Shown here: positions 26,426-34,882 of the stretch, in pieces
Position numbering within the stretch: the stretch's first letter is position 1
Layout of the letters: every line of letters begins with the position of its first letter
Assembly: GCF_039542345.1 (NCBI RefSeq)
Contig: NZ_BAABHY010000013.1
Coordinates: forward strand, 1 to 64,000
Source of the DNA: Orbus sasakiae
GTDB taxonomy: Bacteria; Pseudomonadota; Gammaproteobacteria; Enterobacterales; Orbaceae
Direction: 5' to 3'
Length of the DNA: 64,000 bases
Notes under the pieces: model-generated
The model's database searches: none
Told to the model about the DNA's origin: nothing
What the model saw: only the letters and a program-made list of their open reading frames with translations
Made by a program: the position numbers and the translations under genes

Positions 26426-27355
26426 ATGCAATTACATCTTGTTGTAAATACCTTTGGTGCAGATCTGGCTAAACGCTATGGTGAAAAAATCTATAAATTA
26501 ACCCTGCATGGTGGTTTTAGTTGCCCAAACCGAGACGGTGAGTTAGCAAAAGGTGGCTGTACATTTTGTAATGTTGCATCCATTATTGATGAATCCATTC
26601 AAGTTAAATCAATTCCTGAGCAACTGATTTTACAAGCGGCACAGATGAAAAAATCAAAACGCTATCTTGCCTATTTTCAAGCCTATACCAGTACTTATGC
26701 TGAAGTCGAAATTTTACAAAAAATGTACGAAGAAGCATTACAAAATGCTGATATCGTAGGCTTATGTGTGGGTACTCGGCCGGATTGTGTGCCCGATGCA
26801 GCACTGAACTTATTAGCACAATATCAAGATAAAGGTTACGAAGTTTGGTTAGAGCTTGGCTTGCAAACTGCCAATAATAAAACACTACACGAAATCAATC
26901 GTGGTCACACTTATGATGATTATCATCAAACCACCCAAAAAGCCCGTCAATTAGGCATTAAGGTGTGCACCCACTTAATTGTGGGTTTACCTAAAGAGAC
27001 GAAACGAGACTGTTTTACCACTCTCAATCAAGTCTTAGAAACTGGGGTGGATGGATTAAAACTGCACCCGCTGCATATTGTTGAAGGCAGTATTCTGGCG
27101 AAAGCATGGCGAGCAGGTAGGCAATCTGTTTTAACACTCGATGAATATGTGGATATCGCAGGTGACTTAATCCGCCATACACCAAAAGACATTTTATTTC
27201 ACCGCATTTCAGCCAATGCCAGAAAACCAACATTACTTGCACCAGATTGGTGTGCAAATCACTGGGAATCAATGAATGCCGTTGATCATAATTTGCGGCA
27301 ATTTGGTGTACAAGGTAGTGCGCTTGGCGATAGCTACCAATTTATTGATGCGTGA
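26426..27355 (+). CDS. yhcC: Radical SAM protein YhcC
   Basis: 309 residues of the TIGR01212/YhcC family: the Fe-S cysteines lie in FSCPNRDG and GGCTFCN, with wider spacing than the usual CxxxCxxC, as is typical for this family. Further motifs are LCVGTRPDCVPD, WLELGLQTANNKTL and GLKLHPLHIVEGS. Function unknown; it is often placed near gltBD, and in E. coli the two are divergent neighbours. Here about 8.6 kb separates them. It runs convergent with the next gene. Confidence 0.93.
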   Translation: MQLHLVVNTFGADLAKRYGEKIYKLTLHGGFSCPNRDGELAKGGCTFCNVASIIDESIQVKSIPEQLILQAAQMKKSKRYLAYFQAYTSTYAEVEILQKMYEEALQNADIVGLCVGTRPDCVPDAALNLLAQYQDKGYEVWLELGLQTANNKTLHEINRGHTYDDYHQTTQKARQLGIKVCTHLIVGLPKETKRDCFTTLNQVLETGVDGLKLHPLHIVEGSILAKAWRAGRQSVLTLDEYVDIAGDLIRHTPKDILFHRISANARKPTLLAPDWCANHWESMNAVDHNLRQFGVQGSALGDSYQFIDA

Positions 27356-27367
27356 CAGTCATTGACT

Positions 27368-28327
27368 TTACCGTAACGCAATAAATTGTTTTAGCTCATC
27401 TAAAGTTGACGTCCCTTCCATTGGCCCTTTTTGTGCGACCGCTAATGCGCCACTTGCATTAGCGTATTGTAGAGCCGTTTCAACTTCATAACCAGCAAGC
27501 ATCAAACTCACAAATGTTGCACCAAAGCAGTCTCCCGCACCAGTAGGATCAATGGTATCAATGGCATAACTGTCGGCATGAATAGTGCGAAAGTTATCTT
27601 GTGCGTCTCTCCCATAATAATTGGCACCTTTACTACCACACTTAACAACAATATGTTTAACGCCTCTTTTTAACAGCAATGTCATGGTTTTCTTTTCACT
27701 GTCAGTGTTGTTACTCGCAAAATAGCTGACTTCGCTTTCGCTCGGCAAGAAAATATCTGTATAATCCATAATATAATCAAATGAGGCCTCCATTTCGGGA
27801 ATATCAAACATTTCTTTACGTAAATTAGGATCAAAGGAAATCGTACCACCGTTACTTTTGACGATATATAATGCTTTACGCATCGCATCAATCACACGAA
27901 ATGAATAGAGTGACGACCCCATGACATGTAAATGGTTACAATCTTTGAGTAACTCTTCATTTATGTGATCAAAAGAAAGTAAACCACACGCGCTATTTGG
28001 AATATTAAAAATAAAATCTCGTTCATTGGGTCCTTTATAAGTCACAAAGGCACTGCCGGTATTTGCTTTATTATGTAAGGATATCCCGTCAGTAATCACA
28101 CCATCGTCTTTTAAACGTTTAATGCACATCTTACCAAACGCATCTTTGCCAACGCAGCTAAAAAAAACAACAGGGAAACCTAACTTTGCAACCTGTGAGG
28201 CAAAAATAGCCGGTGCTCCGCTGGGAAAAGGACCAATAAATTCACCCGTTTGATCAAAACGCTGATGTTGTTCTTTGGCTAAAAATTCAACAAGAAGTTC
28301 ACCCATAGTACAAATTTTAAAATTCAT
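27368..28327 (-). CDS. PfkB-family sugar kinase (tagatose kinase-like)
   Basis: 319 residues of the ribokinase fold: N-terminal MGELLVEFL and GPFPSGAPA, and the C-terminal DPTGAGDCFGATF anion hole with catalytic Asp. It resembles the group annotated as tagatose or 2-dehydro-3-deoxygluconokinase. It lies one base after the DeoR gene stop and is divergent from the PTS genes, so it belongs to the same hexose locus, perhaps phosphorylating free sugar that enters without the PTS. Exact sugar unproven. Confidence 0.8.
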   Translation of the reverse strand: MNFKICTMGELLVEFLAKEQHQRFDQTGEFIGPFPSGAPAIFASQVAKLGFPVVFFSCVGKDAFGKMCIKRLKDDGVITDGISLHNKANTGSAFVTYKGPNERDFIFNIPNSACGLLSFDHINEELLKDCNHLHVMGSSLYSFRVIDAMRKALYIVKSNGGTISFDPNLRKEMFDIPEMEASFDYIMDYTDIFLPSESEVSYFASNNTDSEKKTMTLLLKRGVKHIVVKCGSKGANYYGRDAQDNFRTIHADSYAIDTIDPTGAGDCFGATFVSLMLAGYEVETALQYANASGALAVAQKGPMEGTSTLDELKQFIALR

Positions 28328-28328
28328 A

Positions 28329-29156
28329 TTATTCCTCCACGGTATTTTGATAAATCATACTGTGCTTAGTTGAATCTATTTGCTTAAAGTGACAATCTAA
28401 TAACTGCTGATGATAATTCGTGACAGCTGGCCTTGATAAAATCGCAACATCAATGTCTTTCAACTTCCCAATATGATTTGCGTCTTCATATAAAGTCCGT
28501 TGAGGTAAAATAACCATAGTCTTATCAGCATTTTTTAATAATTGACGGTAATTTTTAAGTTGTTCAGCATCTTCAATTAATATCTCGTTATCGGCAGAAA
28601 TACCGACAGCCTCAACAATAAACTGAGTAATCGGATACTGACTTAAAACGAATCCTAGCATTTTGCTATCATGCACAATATTGTTGTCAGATAACACACC
28701 ACCAATAATGACAATTTCGGCTTGCGTAAATTCTTTAGCTAATTCGGCATTTGATAAGTCATTCATAATAAGTGTGATGGCTTTTTTATGATGTAAAAAA
28801 GGAATCAATTTACGCATTAAGTAACCATGACTTAAAAATAATGTATCACCATCATGAATATCATTCAGCGCCTGCTTAACCAGATCAATATCATTATTGT
28901 CATAGCTATTTTGGATTGGGTTTTGGGACAGAATCTTAGCATGATTCACCGTACTTTCAGGAGCAATATAAATTGCCCCACCAAAAGACCGTTTTAAATA
29001 GCCTTGTTGTTCGAGGTAAGTTAAATCCTGTCGAATCGTGACCCCTGAAACATTGAGTAGTTCAGATAATTCATCGACTTTAACTTCACCTTGTTTTCGA
29101 ACTATTTCAGCGATATCGAGTCGCCGTTTTAGTAATGCTGAAGATGCCCTAGCCAA
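28329..29156 (-). CDS. DeoR-family transcriptional repressor of the hexose PTS locus
   Basis: 275 residues: N-terminal DeoR helix-turn-helix (VDELSELLNVSGVTIRQDLTYLEQQGYLKRSFGGA, about 26-60) and a C-terminal sugar-phosphate-binding ISOCOT-like domain (LFLSHGYLMRKL, IIGGVLSDNN). Translation apparently starts at TTG with AGGA about 10 nt upstream; there is no in-frame ATG nearby. It is divergent from the aldolase gene, and the region between carries three phased palindromes that are its likely operators. Confidence 0.88.
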   Translation of the reverse strand: MARASSALLKRRLDIAEIVRKQGEVKVDELSELLNVSGVTIRQDLTYLEQQGYLKRSFGGAIYIAPESTVNHAKILSQNPIQNSYDNNDIDLVKQALNDIHDGDTLFLSHGYLMRKLIPFLHHKKAITLIMNDLSNAELAKEFTQAEIVIIGGVLSDNNIVHDSKMLGFVLSQYPITQFIVEAVGISADNEILIEDAEQLKNYRQLLKNADKTMVILPQRTLYEDANHIGKLKDIDVAILSRPAVTNYHQQLLDCHFKQIDSTKHSMIYQNTVEE

Positions 29157-29287
29157 CGTTCAATTTTCCTATTTTTAAAATAATTAAAACTGCAATATCG
29201 CTTGATAATAAATGCAACAATAGCATTGGTCAATCTAAGCTAGTGTCATTTTAACGTGACTTAAACGATTTACAGTATAGCTATTAA

Positions 29288-29303
29288 ACTTTCAAAATGA
29301 AAT
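29288..29303. promoter_or_regulatory. DeoR-type operator site 1
   Basis: ACTTTCAAAATGAAAT, a near-palindrome of the CTTTCA/TGAAAG type shared by three sites in the divergent region. Its centre is about 31 bp (three helical turns) from site 2. Confidence 0.5.
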
Positions 29304-29318
29304 TAAAAAAGATAATAA

Positions 29319-29335
29319 ACTTTAAACATGAAAGT
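29319..29335. promoter_or_regulatory. DeoR-type operator site 2
   Basis: ACTTTAAACATGAAAGT, an imperfect palindrome with the same ACTTT/AAAGT ends as site 1 and site 3. Confidence 0.5.
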
Positions 29336-29348
29336 TAAAAGTCATTTT

Positions 29349-29364
29349 TGTGATAATAATCACA
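29349..29364. promoter_or_regulatory. CRP-cAMP binding site
   Basis: TGTGATAATAATCACA is a perfect match to TGTGA-N6-TCACA. It lies about 90 bases before the aldolase start, between operator sites 2 and 3. It indicates catabolite activation of the PTS operon. Confidence 0.85.
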
Positions 29365-29414
29365 TCATTTTCATTCAATATGTTTTATTTTGTAATAAAT
29401 AAAACACAAAATAA

Positions 29415-29429
29415 CTTTCATTTTGAAAG
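29415..29429. promoter_or_regulatory. DeoR-type operator site 3
   Basis: CTTTCATTTTGAAAG is a perfect 5-bp-arm palindrome just ahead of the aldolase ribosome site, about nine helical turns from site 2. Binding here would block transcription or allow looping to sites 1 and 2. Confidence 0.55.
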
Positions 29430-29452
29430 ATTTTATTCATTAGGAGAATGAC

Positions 29453-30307
29453 ATGTTTATTATTTCTAGCAATAACATGCTAAAAAAAGCACAACAACAG
29501 CACTATGCAGTACCTGCCTTTAATATTCATAATCTTGAAACCATGCAGGTGATTGTTGAAACGGTTGCTGAATTACAATCCCCCGTCATCCTTGCCGGTA
29601 CGCCCGGTACCTATAGCTATGCGGGTACTGAAAATATTGTTGCGATCGCATCTGCACTGGCTGAAAAATATAATGTCCCCCTTGCTTTACACTTGGATCA
29701 TCATGAAGATTTTAATGATATCAATGACAAAATACACGCGGGTGTCCGTTCAGTTATGATTGATGGTTCACACGAAACATTTAATGAAAACATCGCGATT
29801 GTAAAACGTGTCGTCGATTATGCCCATCGTTATGATGTGAGTGTCGAAGCTGAGCTTGGTCGTCTTGGCGGTATTGAAGATGATCTTGTGGTGGACAGCA
29901 AAGATGCGTTATATACCAATCCAAAACAAGCTGCTGAGTTTGTTGAGAAAACAGGGATTGATTCATTAGCCATTGCCATCGGTACTGCACATGGACTTTA
30001 TAAATCAGAACCTAAATTAGATTTCGAGCGTTTATCACAAATCCGTTCGGTGGTGGATATTCCATTAGTTTTACATGGTGCATCAGGTATTCCAGATAAA
30101 GACGTACGTGAATGTATCAAACGTGGAATTTGTAAAGTTAACGTTGCAACGGAACTGAAAATCGCCTTTTCTGATGCTTTAAAACACTATTTTATTGCTA
30201 ATCCAGATGCGAATGATCCCCGTCACTATATGAAACCAGCCAAAGCAGCCATGAAAGATGTTGTCAAAAAAATCATTGATACTTGTGGCTGTGCTGGCAA
30301 ACTTTAG
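29453..30307 (+). CDS. Class II ketose-bisphosphate aldolase (tagatose/fructose type)
   Basis: Splits a ketohexose-1,6-bisphosphate into dihydroxyacetone phosphate and glyceraldehyde-3-phosphate. 284 residues, the length of GatY/KbaY tagatose-bisphosphate aldolases. Zn and catalytic residues are visible: LDHHED (D82, H83), GTAHGLY (H about 180) and VLHGASG (H about 208); VNVATELK binds the substrate. AGGAGA precedes the ATG. First gene of the plus-strand PTS operon, 12 nt ahead of the kinase gene. The locus context (1-phosphate kinase, fructose-type PTS) favours tagatose but fructose cannot be excluded. Confidence 0.9.
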   Translation: MFIISSNNMLKKAQQQHYAVPAFNIHNLETMQVIVETVAELQSPVILAGTPGTYSYAGTENIVAIASALAEKYNVPLALHLDHHEDFNDINDKIHAGVRSVMIDGSHETFNENIAIVKRVVDYAHRYDVSVEAELGRLGGIEDDLVVDSKDALYTNPKQAAEFVEKTGIDSLAIAIGTAHGLYKSEPKLDFERLSQIRSVVDIPLVLHGASGIPDKDVRECIKRGICKVNVATELKIAFSDALKHYFIANPDANDPRHYMKPAKAAMKDVVKKIIDTCGCAGKL

Positions 30308-30319
30308 TATGGAATAACT

Positions 30320-31240
30320 ATGATATATACACTGACCCTTAACACAGCAATCGATATGAATATCCGCTGTCAGGGCTTAAACCCTAACACAGTCAACCGG
30401 ACATTACATACCGAGTACAGCCCCAACGGCAAAGCCGTCAATGTGTCAATTGTGCTAAATAAATTTGGTAAACAGACCACCGCACTTGGCTTTTTTGGTG
30501 ATTTTTCAGGCAAATATATCGTTGATGAACTGAATAAACGTCATATCGACACAATACCATGCTGGATTGATGATATCACTCGAATCAACGTCTTTATTAA
30601 TGATGGCAAAGATGAATATAAGTTAGTGGGTAAAGGCCCTTTTGTGGCTAATGATAAAAAGCAGGAGATGTTATCACTGATTGATTCACTCAACGATAAT
30701 AGCTATTTAGTCATTAGCGGCAGCTTACCGAATAATATTGATGCTGATTATTATGATCATATTTTAACATTATGCCAACGTAAAAAAATTGCCGTTATTT
30801 TAGATATTAGTCATCAAAAACTGAGTGAATTATTAGCGTATCAGCCATTATTAATCAAACCAAATAACGATGAAGTCAAAGAGATATTTGGTCTGGACAC
30901 CAACAACCGTGAACAAATCATTCATGCGATCGAACAGATTCATAATCTAGGTGCTCAAAACATCTTGTTAACCATGGGGGATAAAGGACTGTATTTTTCA
31001 AACCAACGGCATATCTGGTTTTGTGATGCGATGCCAATACAACTCGTCAGTTCCGCTTGCGCTGGTGACGCCTCGTTAGCAGCCTTTTTGAGTGTATGGC
31101 TTCCAACACAACAAAACATAGACCTTGCGATGAAAAAAGCCTCTGCCACCGGCGCTAATGTTGCTGAATCGGATGGTTTAGGGTTACTCAATCACATTGA
31201 TGAGTATATGCAGCAATTATCGATCACCCAAATAAAATGA
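30320..31240 (+). CDS. Ketohexose-1-phosphate kinase (FruK/LacC family)
   Basis: Would phosphorylate the PTS product (sugar-1-phosphate) to the 1,6-bisphosphate for the aldolase. 306 residues; family features are the start MIYTLTLNTAIDMNI, SPNGKAVNVS, the substrate loop VISGSLPNN, and KPNNDEVKEIFG. The anion-hole signature normally read GAGD is SACAGDAS here, a Gly-to-Cys change next to the catalytic Asp; the Asp itself is kept, so the enzyme may still work. Located between aldolase and EIIBC with short gaps. Confidence 0.88.
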   Translation: MIYTLTLNTAIDMNIRCQGLNPNTVNRTLHTEYSPNGKAVNVSIVLNKFGKQTTALGFFGDFSGKYIVDELNKRHIDTIPCWIDDITRINVFINDGKDEYKLVGKGPFVANDKKQEMLSLIDSLNDNSYLVISGSLPNNIDADYYDHILTLCQRKKIAVILDISHQKLSELLAYQPLLIKPNNDEVKEIFGLDTNNREQIIHAIEQIHNLGAQNILLTMGDKGLYFSNQRHIWFCDAMPIQLVSSACAGDASLAAFLSVWLPTQQNIDLAMKKASATGANVAESDGLGLLNHIDEYMQQLSITQIK

Positions 31241-31250
31241 GGGAATAATA

Positions 31251-32645
31251 ATGAAAAAAATATTAGCCGTTACAGGTTGCCCAACAGGAATAGCTCATAC
31301 CTATATGGCAGAGGAAGCATTGAAAGCAGCCGCGAAAAAAGCAGGTGTAGAAATTAAAGTTGAAACAAATGGTGCCGGTGGCATTGATAATGCAATTACG
31401 GATTCTGATCTTAAAGATGCTATCGGTGTCATCATTGCTGCAGACAAGGATATCAATGCTGAACGTTTTAATGGTATGGCGGTCATTGAAGTCCCTGTAA
31501 AAGATGGTATTCATAAAGCAGGCGCCTTAGTTGAGCAGCTTTTATCTGGTCATGCCTCAATCCGTAAAGGTCATGTGTCGACCACTAGCACCGATATTAA
31601 TGTTAAAGAGTCAATTGGCAGACAAATTTATAAGCACCTCATGAGTGGTGTCTCGAATATGTTACCTTTTGTGGTTGCGGGAGGGGTTTTAATTGCCATT
31701 TCATTTTTATGGGGTATCTATTCAGCAGATCCAACGAGCCCTCAATATAATGAATTTGCAGCGTTGTTAATGAAAATTGGCGGACAAGCATTTGGCATTA
31801 TGGTCCCAGTATTTACCGCCTTTATTGCATCATCAATCGCAGGCCGACCTGGTATGGTTGCAGGCTTTGTCGGTGGACTGGTTGCTAACATCACAGGTGC
31901 GGGTTTTCTAGGTGGGATTATCGCAGGCTTTGCTGCGGGTTATCTGATGTTGTATGTTAAAAAATGGCTTGATCATCTACCGCGACAATTTGAAGGGCTT
32001 AAATCGATTTTTATTATGCCATTGATTGGGGTGTTTATTATCGGAGCAGGCATGTTTTTACTCGGTGAACCAATTGCCTCCATTAATAATGGTATGAAAG
32101 ACTGGTTACAATCGTTACAACAAGCTAATCCGATTTTATTAGGTATTGTGATCGGCTGTATGTGTTCATTTGACTTTGGTGGTCCTGTTAATAAAGCGGC
32201 TTATGTCACTGGCACCATGTTATTGGGCGAAGGGAATTTCTTCTTCATGGCTGGTGTTTCAGCCGCATGTATTGTACCACCGTTTGTTATTGCATTTTCA
32301 ACAACGATTTTCCGAGGTAAAGCCTTTAGTGAAGATGAACGCGCTGCCGGACTTGTCAATTACGTTTTAGGTTCAACCCATATCACCGAAGGCGCCATCC
32401 CATTTGCAGCTAAAGATCCATTGCGGGTATTACCGATTATGATGCTATCTTCTGCCATTGCTGCGGTGTTGACATTCTTAAGTCATATTCAAGTGCCCGC
32501 TCCGCATGGCGGATTCCTCGTTTTACCCTTAGTGAATAAACCGTTTTTATGGGTCGGATGTATTTTTGTTGGGGCATTAGTAGGTGCAATCTTACTGGGA
32601 TTAAGCCGTATGCATCAAAATCGTAAATTAATCACTAACGTATAA
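31251..32645 (+). CDS. PTS fructose-type EIIBC permease
   Basis: 464 residues. The N-terminal EIIB domain has its phosphorylation Cys9 in VTGCPTGIAHTYMAEEAL, then a linker near 105-125, then an EIIC domain with about eight to nine membrane segments. The conserved GEPI loop and HITEGAIPFA motif of fructose-family EIIC are present. It imports and phosphorylates a ketohexose at C1. The phosphate comes from the EIIA encoded directly downstream. Spacing of 10 nt to the kinase gene shows co-transcription. Confidence 0.93.
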   Translation: MKKILAVTGCPTGIAHTYMAEEALKAAAKKAGVEIKVETNGAGGIDNAITDSDLKDAIGVIIAADKDINAERFNGMAVIEVPVKDGIHKAGALVEQLLSGHASIRKGHVSTTSTDINVKESIGRQIYKHLMSGVSNMLPFVVAGGVLIAISFLWGIYSADPTSPQYNEFAALLMKIGGQAFGIMVPVFTAFIASSIAGRPGMVAGFVGGLVANITGAGFLGGIIAGFAAGYLMLYVKKWLDHLPRQFEGLKSIFIMPLIGVFIIGAGMFLLGEPIASINNGMKDWLQSLQQANPILLGIVIGCMCSFDFGGPVNKAAYVTGTMLLGEGNFFFMAGVSAACIVPPFVIAFSTTIFRGKAFSEDERAAGLVNYVLGSTHITEGAIPFAAKDPLRVLPIMMLSSAIAAVLTFLSHIQVPAPHGGFLVLPLVNKPFLWVGCIFVGALVGAILLGLSRMHQNRKLITNV

Positions 32646-32704
32646 TGGATAGAGGTTGCTAAAGCACTCTTGTTTGGCAACTCATGATAATAAAGGATAG
32701 TAAA

Positions 32705-33142
32705 ATGAGTTTAATACAATTACATCATAATGACATCACGCTGCTTGATGGTGCTTACTCAAAACAGCAAGCCATCGAAACTGTCGCTCAAAAAATGATT
32801 GAAGCGGGTTTGGTCAAAGCCGATTATACGCAAGCGATGTTTGACCGAGATCAACAAATTTCAACGTTTTTAGGTAATGGTATTGCCATTCCTCATGGCA
32901 CAACCGAAAAACGTGATAGCGTGTTACATACTGGTTTGAAAATACTCTTTTGTAAAGAAGGTATCGCTTGGGATGACGATGGTAATATTGCTTATGTCGT
33001 CGTTGGGATTGCAGCAAAAGCGAATGAACACTTAAATGTACTCAGGCAATTAACCCATGCCGTCATTGCTGAAGATACCTTAGCGCGTATTCAAAATGTG
33101 ACAAGTGCCGATCAACTGTTGGCGATTTTGCAAGGTGAATAA
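32705..33142 (+). CDS. PTS EIIA (fructose/mannitol-type, PtsN-like)
   Basis: 145 residues of the EIIA-2 domain; the active His64 lies in LGNGIAIPHGTTE. The start is the ATG with AAGGATAG upstream; a longer frame begins 21 nt earlier without a ribosome site. Last gene of the PTS operon. It receives phosphate from HPr and passes it to Cys9 of EIIBC. No fused HPr/FPr domain is present, so general HPr must serve it. Confidence 0.92.
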   Translation: MSLIQLHHNDITLLDGAYSKQQAIETVAQKMIEAGLVKADYTQAMFDRDQQISTFLGNGIAIPHGTTEKRDSVLHTGLKILFCKEGIAWDDDGNIAYVVVGIAAKANEHLNVLRQLTHAVIAEDTLARIQNVTSADQLLAILQGE

Positions 33143-33177
33143 CTGATTTAAACGACATACCATTACTTCACTAATTC

Positions 33178-33210
33178 AATGAAACCCATTTCGCATAGGT
33201 GGGTTTCATT
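33178..33210. terminator. Bidirectional terminator between the PTS operon and ribD
   Basis: An 11-bp stem (AATGAAACCCA with TGGGTTTCATT) and 11-nt loop lies 36 nt after the EIIA stop, and overlaps the ribD stop codon on the other strand. It serves the convergent ends of both transcripts. Confidence 0.75.
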
Positions 33211-34327
33211 TATGCAATATACAACGTAAATCAGGACCAATCATTTGCACGGATTGGAAAGTCAAGGTGGGCGCTAAAGCCAGTTTTTGTAAATTCGGAA
33301 GAACACACATATCAATGGCGTTATGCCCTAATAGTTTAGGTGCATAATAAATAATGAATTCATCGACTAAATCTTGTTCAATTAACGCACCAGCTAAATG
33401 GCTACCCGCTTCAATCCACACCGAATTAATTTGCTTTTCAGCTAACTGCTGTAACAACCATCGTAAATCAATATGTGCTGACGTTGATGAGTCAACGATA
33501 ATTTGACAATCTCTATGATTCACAGCCAAGGCTTGCTTACGTACAACCCATATTTCGCCTGCTTGTTCAAAAAGCGGTTCTTGCCCAGTCAGCTTATTTT
33601 GACTATCAATAATCACGCGTATTGGCTGACGCACATCATCGACTAAATAACGCTGTTGAATGGCGGTAGGCAGTTCAGCGTGACGAACAGTTAAACTTGC
33701 ATTATCTGCTTGCACTGTCGCACGGGTACTTAAAATCGCACTCGCTTGGGCTCGAAATTGTTGTACATCTTGCCTTGCTGTCGTCGATGTTATCCATTTA
33801 CTTTCACCAGATGCCATCGCAATTTTACCATCTAATGAGGCTGCTAATTTCAGCTGGATATAAGGCATTCCTGTGCGCATTCGTTTTAAAAAGGCTCGAT
33901 TAAGTGTTTCAGCCTCTTGACCACATAAACCGACATCGACTCGGATACCTGATTGGCGTAACCTGGCAATACCTTGACCACAAACATGCGGATTCGGATC
34001 TTGCATCGCTACAACAACGCGAGTGATCCCTGCATCGATAAGAGCATTAGCGCACGGCGGCGTTCGACCATAATGGCTACAAGGCTCAAGTGTAACATAA
34101 GCGGTAGCACCGCGTGCTTGATTGCCCGCCTGCCTTAACGCATACACTTCAGCATGAGGCTGGCCGGCTTTGATATGGTATCCCTGACCCACAATATGAT
34201 GATCTTTAACGATCAAACAGCCAACATTCGGATTAGGTGTTGTCGTCATAGAACCCAATTTGGCCAGCTCAATGGCTTGGTACATATACTGCTGATCAGT
34301 ATCATTAAAACGGGATAAATGGCTCAT
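33206..34327 (-). CDS. ribD: Riboflavin biosynthesis deaminase/reductase
   Basis: Bifunctional: the N-terminal cytidine-deaminase-like domain (zinc site HAEVYAL and PCSHYGRTPPC) acts on diaminohydroxyphosphoribosylaminopyrimidine, and the C-terminal reductase domain (KLAASLDGKIAMASGESKWI; VWIEAGSHLAGALIEQ) reduces the ribosyl chain. 373 residues, normal. The ATG lies two bases after the nrdR stop (an in-frame GTG one codon earlier overlaps that stop), matching the usual nrdR-ribD pairing. Confidence 0.95.
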   Translation of the reverse strand: MSHLSRFNDTDQQYMYQAIELAKLGSMTTTPNPNVGCLIVKDHHIVGQGYHIKAGQPHAEVYALRQAGNQARGATAYVTLEPCSHYGRTPPCANALIDAGITRVVVAMQDPNPHVCGQGIARLRQSGIRVDVGLCGQEAETLNRAFLKRMRTGMPYIQLKLAASLDGKIAMASGESKWITSTTARQDVQQFRAQASAILSTRATVQADNASLTVRHAELPTAIQQRYLVDDVRQPIRVIIDSQNKLTGQEPLFEQAGEIWVVRKQALAVNHRDCQIIVDSSTSAHIDLRWLLQQLAEKQINSVWIEAGSHLAGALIEQDLVDEFIIYYAPKLLGHNAIDMCVLPNLQKLALAPTLTFQSVQMIGPDLRCILHK

Positions 34328-34329
34328 CA

Positions 34330-34782
34330 CTATTTCTGCTGTAACTTAGCAATCTCTTTACTAAACTGTTCAATATCATCAAAGCTGAAATAGACCGAAG
34401 CAAAGCGGATATAAGCCACTTTATCAAGACTTTTTAGTTCTTCAATAACATAATCACCGATCAGTTTAGCAGTAACCTCGCGCTCACCTGTGGCGCGAAG
34501 TTTAGACTCAATACGCGTAATGGCATCTTCAACAGCATCAGAACTGACGGGGCGTTTTTCTAACGCCCGTTTCATACCACTACGCAGTTTCTCTGCATTG
34601 AAAGGTTCACGAATTTTATTACTTTTAATGACACTTGGCATAATTAGCTCAGCCACTTCAAAGGTCGTAAAGCGTTCATTACATTCTGTGCATTGCCGTC
34701 TACGGCGAACTTGATAACCCTCCCCCACTAATCGTGAGTCGATCACTTTGGTATCATCTGCATTACAAAATGGACAGTGCAT
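34330..34782 (-). CDS. nrdR: Ribonucleotide reductase repressor NrdR
   Basis: 150 residues: zinc ribbon with CPFC (C3, C6) and CTEC (31, 34), RRRRQC basic patch for DNA binding, then the ATP-cone (IMPSVIKSNKIREPFNAEKLRSGM). Represses ribonucleotide reductase operons according to dATP/ATP level. The stop codon adjoins ribD, so the two are co-transcribed. Family and length are typical. Confidence 0.97.
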   Translation of the reverse strand: MHCPFCNADDTKVIDSRLVGEGYQVRRRRQCTECNERFTTFEVAELIMPSVIKSNKIREPFNAEKLRSGMKRALEKRPVSSDAVEDAITRIESKLRATGEREVTAKLIGDYVIEELKSLDKVAYIRFASVYFSFDDIEQFSKEIAKLQQK

Positions 34783-34819
34783 TTACTCTCTCCGCTATTT
34801 ATGCCAAATAGTGTGTCAC

Positions 34820-34833
34820 AACGCAATTGCGTT
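34820..34833. repeat. 14-bp perfect palindrome upstream of nrdR
   Basis: AACGCAATTGCGTT lies in the gap between thrC and nrdR, about 38 bases ahead of the nrdR start. It could be an operator, but it is unlike the NrdR box and no family match is apparent. Confidence 0.35.
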
Positions 34834-34882
34834 CGTTATAAAATTGTTGTTATACATCATTATAGTATAAAAAATGTCAATA

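Noticed and set aside
34820..34833. Palindrome AACGCAATTGCGTT as an NrdR box
   Set aside because: It differs from the ACAC-rich NrdR consensus; kept only as a repeat of unknown role.
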